DNA of 20,835 nt from Salisapilia sapeloensis (lineage: Eukaryota; Oomycota; Peronosporomycetes; Peronosporales; Salisapiliaceae). Location of the stretch: assembly GCA_023334545.1 (NCBI GenBank), contig JAADVB010000293.1, positions 1-20,835 of the forward strand, in the 5' to 3' direction. Under the pieces are notes generated by a model. It saw nothing but the letters and a program-made list of their open reading frames with translations, was not told where the DNA came from and did no database searches. This document shows, piece by piece, positions 1 to 8,792 of this stretch. Position 1 is the stretch's first letter; each line of letters begins with the position of its first letter. A program made the position numbers and the translations under genes.

Positions 1-237
1 GCCGCCGCACGTCTTCGTTCCCACCTCTCCTCCGACTTGATGTCTTTCTAGAGCCTACGGATTCCTTTCGATGCACCTCATCCGAAGCGTCTCCTAGCCT
101 CTACTCTATGAACCAAACCAATATAACGAAGATGATGCGTTCTATTTCTGTCTTTCGTGCTATTAATATCCTTGCGACTCCTGATGCAAGTCCGTTTTCG
201 ACCTCACTTAGCTAGCTAAAGAGTGTATTCTTAGAAG
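1..237 (+). promoter_or_regulatory. Upstream region / 5' UTR of the FAIM1-domain gene
   Basis: This stretch precedes the first start codon (238). It has stop codons in all forward frames and pyrimidine-rich tracts in its first 60 bases. I see no clear TATA box or coding potential. It presumably carries the promoter and 5' leader of the gene at 238, but no specific element can be assigned. Confidence 0.35.
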
Positions 238-1719
238 ATGTCGCGTCCGTCATCATGGGCGAATGTCAAGTCGGCCAAGGCGACGGCAGCTGCGTTGTAC
301 TACCAAGTTTCCAATGTCGGCAAGACGATCGAGAGTTCCAAGAAGCGTGTCATTTGGCGTATCAAGGTCCAAGAAGGACGTGAGTTTGAGATCTCTCTCA
401 CGCATTCGCTAGCGTCTGGGAAGAAGGTATTGCGGGTGGATGGACTAGTCAAGTACGATGGACAAGCAGTAAGTAACCATCCAGATTTCCATTCATTTGA
501 TACTCATAGCATTGGACGTAGCTTTCGTTTGGTGACTGGGACTATGTCTTTAATCTTGCTGGTGGTCACGTCATCCACATTATCATCAAGCCATCCGTCG
601 AGCTTAATGATATGTATGGTAAGTAGCTCGCTAGCTCGGTGCATGTCTTTGGTACATCTTTATATCATCTGCGTGTTTGTTTGTAGATCTGATCGTCGAC
701 GGTATTTCTTTCCGTCGGTTACCAGAGAGTTTAAATCCGTCTTCATCTCAATCGAATGCAGCGAAGCTAACGGACTATCCTTTTCCGAAGAATTCGAGGC
801 CATCACATAAGAAGACATACCGGTCGAGCTATATTGAGGACGATGAGGAAGAGGGAGCTACTCCAAAGCAAGCTTCTTTCGTTCCGTGGGAGTGTCCTCG
901 CTGCACTCTAGTAAATGAAAAACCTCTTGCTCCTATTTGTGAGGCTTGCGGTATTGCGAAGCCTAGAGAAGCTGACTTGAAGACAGTCAAACCAGTCAAG
1001 GAACGAGTAGCTCCGTTGACTGTCAAGGAGGTAACGAAGCCGAAGGAGTCAAAGAAAGAAGAAGCGTTTGATCCGTTCGGACTAGAAACTGAAGCATTCC
1101 CTTCGAAGACAAGTCCAGAGAAGGAAGCTGCAAAGCCAAAGGAGGATTTCATGACCATGCTGGATGGACTCGACTTTAACGCTTCACCTGCACAGCCTAC
1201 ACAGAAAGAGATGTATTCAACAGCTCCCATGTCCATGCAGCAACCTCAGAGTCAAGAGATTCGTCCTCCAGTACGTTACTTTAAATAATTTACGTGAATA
1301 CGCAGTGATATGGTGTATAGATGGCGAATGGAGATATGTGGAGTTCTCCGATGGCGAACATGAACTTGAATTCTACCAAGATGCAACCACTGGCGACGAA
1401 CACTGCATTTAACAGGCCTTACCAGACGATGGGTCAAGCTCCAATGCAGACGATGAATACACCCCAGATGTCCATGATGTCACCTCCAGCTCCTGTCAAC
1501 CCAGGAATGCAATTCAATCCGGCGTACATGACTTCACCAGCGATGCAGCAGCCGTATTCAGGTCAAAGCATGCAGATGTATCCTCCGATGCCAGGTCCAC
1601 CGATGAATCAAACGCAATCCCAGTCGATGCAGCAGCTGAATCCATTTAATACGTCTACAACTGTGCCATCAAGTACGAGTCGTCCGAGAGAGAATGATCC
1701 ATTCGCGACACTTTCGTAG
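238..1719 (+). CDS. FAIM1-like domain protein with RanBP2 zinc finger and DPF/NPF motifs
   Basis: Four exons are supported: 238-468, 522-618, 687-1270 and 1321-1719, with introns of 50-68 nt starting GTAAGT or GTACGT and ending TAG. They give 436 residues. Residues about 38-122 resemble one repeat of the FAIM1 beta-sandwich: an initial VIW strand, SGKKVLRVDG at 60-69, FGDWDYVFNLAGGH at 80-93 and a final LIVDG strand. Splicing is needed to restore this block. A RanBP2-type zinc finger follows, with W177 and C179, C182, C194, C197. The rest is disordered: Lys/Glu-rich, then a Met/Gln/Pro-rich tail. It contains DPF at 238-240 and 430-432 and NPF at 411-413, motifs that bind adaptor ear domains and EH domains in endocytic proteins. 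FAIM family members are known as cytosolic survival/proteostasis factors. A trafficking role here is inference. The domain call is fairly firm, the function open. Confidence 0.78.
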
Positions 1720-1782
1720 GTAGATGAAGCTAGAAAGAGGTAGATGCAATCGGACATTGAAATTCCTTTTAAACTTGTTTCG

Positions 1783-3486
1783 TTAATTCGGTCCACAGAG
1801 GCACATGACCTTTGTTGGTTCATACAGACAGAGTCGATTGACTGGATCATTCGAGCTCTTGTTACTCCCATCCGTTCGTTTGCCATTATGATAGCAGTTC
1901 GGACCTTTACAATAGCATCGGAACATGTTAAAGTGACAATCTGCATCGGACGTACAGCCATCCAAATGCTGATTCATCGGGTCATTATCTAAACCTTTGC
2001 CTTGTCGTATCTCGAACTCGAATTTCGCCAAGACTGGAAAATGGTCCGAAAGGTCTATCAACTCCATCTTCATATTCGATGCTGGAGCTGTCCAGTCCGA
2101 AAGAAAAGGAGATACTTTATTCTCAAAGCTTTGAAGAGATGGAGGAGAGACTGGTTGCTGATATGGTGGTTGCGCGTGGAGAACGTAATCTAACCATTCT
2201 AACGGACAGCAAGGGCAAAAGCATTGGCCGTCAGGACCTTCCACGACCAAGGCATCGATGTTGGTCGCATTGTGCTGACAAGGCACACGGGTTGACATGG
2301 ATGGATAGTACGTATTGTTCTGTCGTTTAGAAAGTGATTAGTAAGATAAATATGATGCTGTCGTGCTAGAGTACCTTTGGGGATCCCCAGCTCGAGACAT
2401 ACTCTTGGAAGCACTTGTTACTACTCGCAGCTCCGTCTCGACCGACTAGAAGATTCGTTCGTGGACTACGTTCGAGGTATACTACTTAGTTCTAGGCAAG
2501 AGACGATGTAAGATGTTTCCTACTCGCTCGTGAAGGCGACGTCTCCAGTGGGAACGGGTGAATGGGCCTTTAGGATATGGATGAGGTTGGCTACTTCCTC
2601 TGCGTACGTGTGGTTGTCGACGTTAAAGTCTCCAGCAAAGAGCAGTGGCTCATGGTGCGGAATGCCCATCTCATCCACAAACCGACGCATTTGAGTCGCC
2701 TGTTGGATACGATCTGCTCTACCCTGTGGCGTCGACCAGGCCTGATGGTATGGATGCAGTTAGCATTCTTTTTTTCGTTTTATATGTAGTACTAGTCTAC
2801 CTGCATGTGAGTAGCAAAGACGTTAAAGACTTTGGATACTCCGTGCTCGGTCTTTACGACTCGTGCGTACTTGACACCTTTGGCAGCTAAGCAGTCCGAG
2901 TAATGGCATGCATTGCGATATACATGCTGTGCCTCTTTTACTATGGGCCATTTTGATACGATTATAACACCTCCGTTTAATAGACTACGTGTAGCATCTC
3001 ATTTATGATGTAGAAGGATAAGTAGGTCGAGTATCAGTGATACCTTGTAAAGGGATCTGGATCATTTAGTATGGAGGTAGAGTAGCCAAAGCCTTGCTTC
3101 TTGAACTGCTTGAGCATATCTTGTCTTTGATCAGCGAGATCTGCTTCGGCAAACGTGACGACATCAATGTCTTTAGATATCTGTCGAAGTGCTTCCGGCA
3201 CGCGCGTTAAGCGTTCTTCCTGAGCATCCTTAGAGACCTGATATGGCCTGCCGAACAAGTTGTACTAGATGGCTGTTAGGATAGGTGGAAGGAGGAAGGA
3301 CAAATGCAACTGAGAGACAACCTGGAGGACTTGAAAGGACATGGTGTGCACGATAGTCCGTGCATAGATATAGTACGAGATGGACGTAATGAGGAAGGCA
3401 CATGCAAGAGCTATGAACAATGCTATCCATCTCGAACGGCGTTGTTCCTGCCGGAAGCGGGAGGAAGGGAGCAGCGCGTCTTTCAT
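1783..3486 (-). CDS. Sphingomyelinase-like phosphodiesterase, membrane-anchored, with Cys-rich tail
   Basis: Six exons on the minus strand: 3486-3322, 3264-3044, 2984-2801, 2741-2524, 2465-2375 and 2319-1783. All five introns are 55-59 nt and together give 471 residues. An uncleaved signal anchor or signal peptide spans about 20-41. The endonuclease/exonuclease/phosphatase fold follows: YNLFG with N57, FAEAD with E95, NGGVIIVSKWPI at 132-143, ATHMQAWSTPQGR at 186-198 with H188, GDFNVD at 227-232, LDYVL at 336-340 and SDHFPV at 384-389. These are the metal-binding and catalytic motifs of the neutral and bacterial-type sphingomyelinase C group, which splits sphingomyelin or related phospholipids into ceramide and the head group. 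After the catalytic domain lies an unusual segment, 415-471, with eight cysteines. The exact substrate is unknown; an inositol-phosphosphingolipid or lysophospholipid is possible. The active site would face the lumen or outside. Confidence 0.88.
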
Positions 3487-4205
3487 CGTGAGTATGAAGC
3501 GTGCAGCTCGGCTTATTTTTGTCAGGAACAGGTGGAGGCGAAAGGAATGAATTTGACTTGAAGATCGACGAGTAGCTCACCTGACAAACGGATCCAATCT
3601 GATGAAAATCTTTATTGGTACATTTATCTTGTGATTGTTAGGCGAGGAAGTGTAGTATGGCTAGTACATGTTCATGCTCGTAGGTAAGTATGTTGTGGAT
3701 GTATAGATTATTAAAGCGATCGGTTGAGTCCGTCGATTGATATGAAATGACACATGTTCAAGTTTATGAGGTGCTGCTATCCTTGCGGTCTCCAAGTCAA
3801 TGACAAATTCAAGGCTAAGACCTCTTAATACGTGCCTAGTAGTTTCATCTAACTTGTCAAAATGTAAGAATGCAAACTCGTTTTCGTTCATCTTGTGAGT
3901 TTCCAGGCTACTGTTGTTCTACATCATTCACGTAGCACGATGAACTGATACTCTTAAAAGCTAATGGCTTATAAAAGATTGAAAATGAAAAAGTGGCGGC
4001 GAAGTATATTGCTTCAATTTCAGCTGTGATAAGTGCAAATGAGTAGTCTTGATGACCACAACTACCGCTATCGCAAAGGCATTTATAACGATATCTATTA
4101 AAAAGATATACTAAGACTTGAGCTATGTGACGGCTTGGTCGTGCTTTCTGTTAGCAAAGCTACATGCTCTTTGCTATTCTTAAGCAGTGGCAGGCTCGCT
4201 TAACT
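3487..4205. other. Gene-poor AT-rich spacer
   Basis: This 719-nt stretch separates the sphingomyelinase start (3486) from the PH-domain gene stop (4206). It should contain the sphingomyelinase promoter and the PH gene's 3' UTR. It is visibly richer in A and T than its flanks. A short inverted repeat (ATATCT at 4091-4096, AGATAT at 4104-4109) is present. The only open frame beginning with ATG is a 76-codon one at 3661-3891 on the minus strand, listed separately. Confidence 0.5.
3661..3891 (-). CDS. Possible small hypothetical ORF (76 codons)
   Basis: This is a minus-strand frame with a true ATG at 3891 and a stop at 3661. The predicted product is unremarkable: an acidic N-terminal third, no signal peptide, no membrane segment and no motif I recognise. 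It sits alone in an AT-rich spacer between two well-supported genes of the same strand. Nothing in codon choice or splice context raises it above chance, and it could equally be part of the downstream sphingomyelinase gene's 5' flank. It is listed only because it is the sole ATG-initiated frame in this gap. Confidence 0.15.
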   Translation of the reverse strand: MNENEFAFLHFDKLDETTRHVLRGLSLEFVIDLETARIAAPHKLEHVSFHINRRTQPIALIIYTSTTYLPTSMNMY

Positions 4206-5375
4206 TTATTCAAAGTCATCTAGGACAAAGTTATTGTCGAACCTGGGAAGCTCTGACTCGCTTCTTCCACTCTTTCCCGGGGCCTTCGAAGCAGAGCTTG
4301 TTCTGTCGTTGCCATGCTTATAAGATGCACTTGATTTGGTAGCTTTGCTCTCTGACACGTACGAGTCAGCTTCCTTGTCTTCACGCGGAGTGATCTGCTC
4401 TGGCTTATCACGACGTCTTGGAGATCTTTCGTCGTCTTCATCAGAGCTCGCGTCATCATCACCAAGATCGAAAGTATTTCCACTTGCCGTTGGAGCAGAT
4501 GATTTGATCATAGCTACTAGTGACGATTTTTTCGAAGTTGGGTAGTTCGCTTGCTCCATTTCATCAGAAAATTCGTCACTACTATCTTTCTCCGATTCCG
4601 AACGTGCTTCATGTCGACGGTTTTCTTTAGACCTGTCTTGCTGTCTAGAAACGCTGTGCTTTGCGTCGTCCATCTGGCTGTAAACATCTTTCGACTTATC
4701 CTGATGGTTATAGCTTTCGTCATCGCTACTGCTCTGGTCGCTTGATGATTCCAAATGATGCCTGGCCGGTGCCTCTTTACTTTCATCACGCGTAGAATCT
4801 CTGCTTCTTGACAATCTTGCTGAATCCTCAGGCACTGCTTTATCTTCCCTCGCATGAGGTGCACTATGATCTGCTTTCGATTTGGACTGCTTATTGCTCG
4901 ACATCGCCCTGGACTCGCTACATAGTTTGTACAAACTGTCCGCCCATAGTCGATGCTCGGCATTCGTCTCTCCACGGAAACGGAAGGTTCGAGATGTCGA
5001 CACGAGCTCAATTAGGTCCTACATACGATTGACTCATAATATGATCACGTGGTTTATTAATCTGTGGCACTTACGTGGCGACAAGAGACATCGACCACAT
5101 CGTCCAGATAGATCCATCCGCTAGGTTCCTTTGCTGCCCTATAATTAAAAGTGCCACTCCATTCAGTATCGTTTGACCTTTATGCGGTTATGAATGAAGT
5201 ACTTGGATGAGAAATAGGTAAGGACAAGCTTTTGTTCCATATGAGATGGCTCCATGCTCACACGGAACCATCGCCGGGCCGAACCTTTATTAAACGCACT
5301 CGGATGGTTATGGAGTTTGATCAGCCATCCTTCCAATTTCGAGATATCTACTCCGTGTGCTAGTAGAGGGGCCAT
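4206..5375 (-). CDS. PH-domain protein with long acidic disordered tail
   Basis: Three exons: 5375-5203, 5138-5075 and 5018-4206, with introns of 64 and 56 nt, encode 349 residues. The start is the first ATG in frame. Splicing restores a pleckstrin-homology domain at about 14-112: LEGWLIKL at 14-21, RRWFRV at 34-39, a central segment ending VSCRH, then FRFRGET and the near-invariant C-terminal-helix Trp (W104). PH domains bind phosphoinositides or proteins at membranes. The Lys and Arg around strands 1-2 (K20, K30, R34, R35) would suit lipid binding, but this is inference. Residues about 115-349 are low complexity, rich in Ser, Asp, Glu, Lys and Arg, with many potential casein-kinase-2 sites, and end in an acidic-aromatic VLDDFE. 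The 2H-phosphoesterase-like gene stops only 74 nt upstream on the same strand. Partner and pathway are unknown. Confidence 0.82.
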
Positions 5376-5449
5376 CGCCAGAAGGCAAACTAACAAGTGA
5401 AGGATGAAACGAACAACATTGACAATATCTTTTTATATCTTCCACTGTT

Positions 5450-6703
5450 TCAATTCGAAGGAGGTTTAAGGGAGAACGTAGTACGATTGCCAACGGCCGA
5501 TAGCATGTGCGTTTCATCAATGTACCAGATCTCTTGGATATGAACTGCACTTGCAAGCGATTTTAATTCTTTGGTAATTTGGTCACATGCTTCATGAACA
5601 AGACGAAGCGTATCCATCGGTACGTCTGGATCAATGATGCGTGCGAGCGTTGTGTGAATGATCGTTTTCGTGCCGTTTTGTGGTCCGTATGGAAATGTAG
5701 CCTTGGCTAATCGACGGACGTGGTCGACAGAGCAATCCGTACTCCAGTCCAATTCGTTTCGATCTTCCTTTCGTACTCCTTCATACTGAAGAGTAATTGC
5801 GCCAGAGTCAGCTAAAGCAACTTGGAATGGAGTGACGTCAAAGGATGGAATGGTAGCGAACAGTTTACGGAGTGTGTCAATTTCTTGAGGCTGATGCTGC
5901 CTGGCATTTGTGATCAAGCACCCGGGAGCAGACGTATGGAACAATGTGATGTGCATCGATTCCTCTTCATTGACGTACACGAGCGGCGGACCATCACCTT
6001 GTGCTTGCAATAAGGGTGCAGCTACAAATTCAGCTATGTCTCTGCATTTCTTTTGGAAAGAAGGAGGTAAATGAATAGCAATGAGATTGATGGCATCATC
6101 CGCATGCTTGAAATTCATCGGACGGAGCGCGAGAGTGTTGTCGTTACCGATGACGAGGCCGTCCCTCGCACTTAGGACTGCATCACGGCGTAGCCCCTTT
6201 CGACCACAACTACGCAAGTGTTCGTATAGTTCTTTTCGTTGCTGCCTCCATTCCTCCTCCTCGGCTTGGAAGCTCATGAGTTTCGATCTCTGTCGTATGG
6301 TAAAAGCTATACAGTGCCATCCATCTTGAAGTTTACTGAAAGACAAACAGAGTCTACTTGGATATGAAACTACTTTAAGAGGCCACAGTTTATGATATCC
6401 AGTACTTGTATGCTTTTAAGCAGACGAAAGCACGTTTATTATACCGCTCTTCATATCGTGTCTCTAGTTTACCTCAAAGTGTCACTCACGGACGAGACTT
6501 CCACGCCATTTACGCTTGTTCCTTGAAAAAGGTGTATGAACGCTCGGTCCACCACCTGATTTCAAGCCGCAGAACCATAAGAAACTATTCTTGCGCTTCG
6601 ATATTAGCCGTCTCAATGTTATAACTGTGATGAGTACTAAAGTAGCAAACGAAGAGAAAGCGCTATCGGCATTGAAAATGCCTGATGTATTGGGGAAGTA
6701 CAT
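5450..6703 (-). CDS. 2H-phosphoesterase-like protein (5' exons tentative)
   Basis: The body of the gene is one long exon, about 6335-5450, preceded by a good TTTCAG acceptor. It carries two H-x-T motifs, HIT in MHITLFHTS and HTT in IIHTTLARI, 99 residues apart. This is the hallmark of the LigT/CPDase/AKAP7-type 2H phosphoesterases, which handle 2'-3' cyclic or 2'-5' phosphodiester bonds in RNA and nucleotides. Each motif is followed by a hydrophobic beta-strand pattern, as in the family. The 5' end is less sure. A consistent model adds exon 6555-6473 and an ATG exon 6703-6638, giving 344 residues, with introns of 82 and 137 nt that are long for this window. The 137-nt intron could be split by a 39-nt exon (13 codons, same phase). 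A shorter protein starting at the Met of SKLMSFQ is also possible. Substrate is unknown. Confidence 0.62.
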
Positions 6704-6736
6704 TACACTCCAACCTCTTTGCAAACATTAAACTCG

Positions 6737-7771
6737 TCACTTTCCTTCTGCGGCTTGGCGAGCACGCTCTTGAGCACGCTCATAAATTGAATTTCGTCCT
6801 CCAAGCCTCTCATTTTTCTTTTCTTCCGCGGTTTTGCTATAAGTTCGTTCTATAGCCTTTTGAATCATTTCATATTTAGGTGCAAGTGCAACATGAATTA
6901 CTGGAGCGTCACTGCTGCATATACCCGTCCCCATGACGTGCACTGCTACAACTTTACCATTTACGACAACTGGTCCACCAGAGTCGCCCGAGCAAGGCTT
7001 GCTTGGGGTTGGTCTACTGCAGATAGTTCTATCTGACAAGACAGGAGTCCTGCCAGTACCAGCCGACATAGATGGCAAAGCATTCTGCAACGCGGTCCTG
7101 CAATATTCGAGACTTGTTGTGGTCATCTTTCCAACTCGAAGGGGGAGTGGTAGGTGATCATTATCAGTCGCTAGGCCATAGCCGTAGACTGTTGCTTCCG
7201 TCATTGGCGGTACTTCGATATTGTCTCGAGGACGGACTAAGTCAGGCACTTCAACACCTGGCACTGCTTCGTTTAGCACTAGAAGAGCGAAATCCTGATC
7301 AACATCTGCTTTAAAATCAGCGTACTTATTGTAGTGCACTTCTTCCACTACATAATATACCATGTCATGTCTATCACCATTCGACATCACCGCGTTCGCC
7401 CTTACCCTTATATACCGTGCGATTGGATATTCGGGCTGGTGACTAGGATGTATCAAGACGCAATGGGCGGCAGTCGCTACGTGTCTGGGGTCGACGAAGA
7501 AGCCACTGCATATCCCAAGGTCTACATCTGGTGCATCGCTATGAATGAGAGCGATGTACGGAACTCTTTCGACAGAATGGAGCTTTTCACCCCAACGCAC
7601 TCGATTTTCGTCGTTTGCTGTCATATTCTTTGTCGCATTAACTACTGGTGATCCAGCACTTGCGTGACCAGCAAAGACAAAACCGTCCATTTCATCAAAT
7701 TTGATTGCTGTGATAGTGCTTAGCACCAAGACCATCGTGTATATCCATAACTCCGAGGTTACCAAAGTCAT
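6737..7771 (-). CDS. Secreted S1-family serine protease (trypsin fold)
   Basis: A single uninterrupted exon of 344 codons with a true ATG. The N-terminus has a signal peptide (hydrophobic core about 9-22). The catalytic triad is intact: H103 in ATAAHC, D160 in DQDFALLVL and S264 in GDSGGP, so the protein should be an active endopeptidase rather than a triad-less inhibitor such as the glucanase inhibitor proteins of Phytophthora. The segment R57-VRWG may correspond to the usual R-IVGG activation site, implying a propeptide of about 35 residues (inference). The position equivalent to residue 189 at the bottom of the S1 pocket is Lys258, not Asp, so trypsin-like cleavage after Lys/Arg is unlikely. 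A charged, probably helical extension (about 312-344) follows the protease domain. NAT and NMT near 45-51 are N-glycosylation sequons. The stop lies 33 nt before the modelled start of the downstream gene. Confidence 0.92.
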   Translation of the reverse strand: MTLVTSELWIYTMVLVLSTITAIKFDEMDGFVFAGHASAGSPVVNATKNMTANDENRVRWGEKLHSVERVPYIALIHSDAPDVDLGICSGFFVDPRHVATAAHCVLIHPSHQPEYPIARYIRVRANAVMSNGDRHDMVYYVVEEVHYNKYADFKADVDQDFALLVLNEAVPGVEVPDLVRPRDNIEVPPMTEATVYGYGLATDNDHLPLPLRVGKMTTTSLEYCRTALQNALPSMSAGTGRTPVLSDRTICSRPTPSKPCSGDSGGPVVVNGKVVAVHVMGTGICSSDAPVIHVALAPKYEMIQKAIERTYSKTAEEKKNERLGGRNSIYERAQERARQAAEGK

Positions 7772-8792
7772 TGCAGATCGATGAAGTTGACTAGTGCGTG
7801 CTCAAGGTAGAGTAGTATAATGAAAAGCAGTTTGCCGTGTGGATTTACTAGGAGAAATATCCCCGACTTGCGCAAGATACCACAATTGATCAACTTTTTG
7901 GAAACACCCTCGTGCTATTGCCCGTGCATGATCATGACTTTATACTAACAATGTGTTATTATATGAAAAGATAAATAAGCTGCAAAAATCATATGTCAAT
8001 TAAGTACTTCTGGCGCCATCTACTTGCTGTACAGCTCGTAAAACTGGATTGTCATTGATTTACTCAGAAGTCCACTCTAGGGTGCTCCATACAGTATGCA
8101 TTTACGCATGAGCAAACGAGGTAGAGGAATAACATATAACTACATAGGAGGGAAATCGATCGGAGAATTGTAGTCAATAGTACTGTTCATTGCAACGCTC
8201 TAGAACTAAGTTTTATCGTCATATCGAATCCATCGTACTGTATAAAAAGAATGTCCACGTGCGAAAGACCAAGGCATCCACTGAATCGAATGTTTCGGTG
8301 AGTTATGCACGCGTGGTGTTCTAGCAAGGGTAAAAAATTGAACGCGGCCACTGATTCCGTAGAATTAGACCACGCACAGAGTGTATCTTGCAAAAATACA
8401 TGTAAAAATGTCGGAAGATGATCCAAACAGCGGCGTAGGAGCTAGCCAGACTGCCATCTTCAAACGTGAACAGCGCTCCCATTATCCTATCTGCGACATA
8501 CTATGCCCATTCACACACTTGATATGGTGCAAGCGGGCTGTTGGATGCGCAACATCAATCGGGTCTACTTGGCTACTTTGTCGCGATTTACTTTATGACA
8601 CATCCACACTCATGCCGTATCAAACGACTGGATGAGCAGCTTCCTTGCAAAAGTAGCCATACACATACAAACACCAGTCAATAAATGCAGCTCTTCGTTC
8701 CTTCGTATGGCTATTTTTAGAATTAGCCCAATCTACCCTCGAAACTTCGAAGCGACCATTTATGTCTACTGTACTCGTCCGAGAGCGCCGCA
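7772..8792. other. Intergenic region between divergent protease and permease genes
   Basis: About 1 kb lies between the divergently transcribed protease (start 7771) and permease (start 8793), so it must contain both promoters. The first 400 nt are AT-rich with stops in all frames. A 75-codon plus-strand frame (8408-8635) and short minus-strand frames exist but none looks like a real protein. I see no tRNA-like cloverleaf, no long inverted repeat and no transposon ends. Confidence 0.5.
8408..8635 (+). CDS. Possible small hypothetical ORF (75 codons)
   Basis: This frame starts at an ATG with an A-rich leader (AAAAATG context) and runs 75 codons to a TGA. The product has an acidic start, six cysteines in the middle and no membrane segment or motif I recognise. 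It lies upstream of and in the same direction as the permease, whose own start is 158 nt after this stop. It could be an independent small gene, a leader region or chance. No splice sites link it to the permease in a sensible frame. Confidence 0.18.
   Translation: MSEDDPNSGVGASQTAIFKREQRSHYPICDILCPFTHLIWCKRAVGCATSIGSTWLLCRDLLYDTSTLMPYQTTG

Noticed and set aside
3230-3580. 116-codon minus-strand frame overlapping the sphingomyelinase first exon.
   Set aside because: The alternative frame gives a clear membrane anchor that splices into the YNLFG motif; this one is low-complexity.
6482-6703. A separate 73-residue protein with one hydrophobic helix, read straight through from the ATG at 6703 on the minus strand.
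   Set aside because: Splicing from 6637 to 6555 instead yields a frame that joins the 2H-like gene. A stand-alone small membrane protein remains possible but is less supported.
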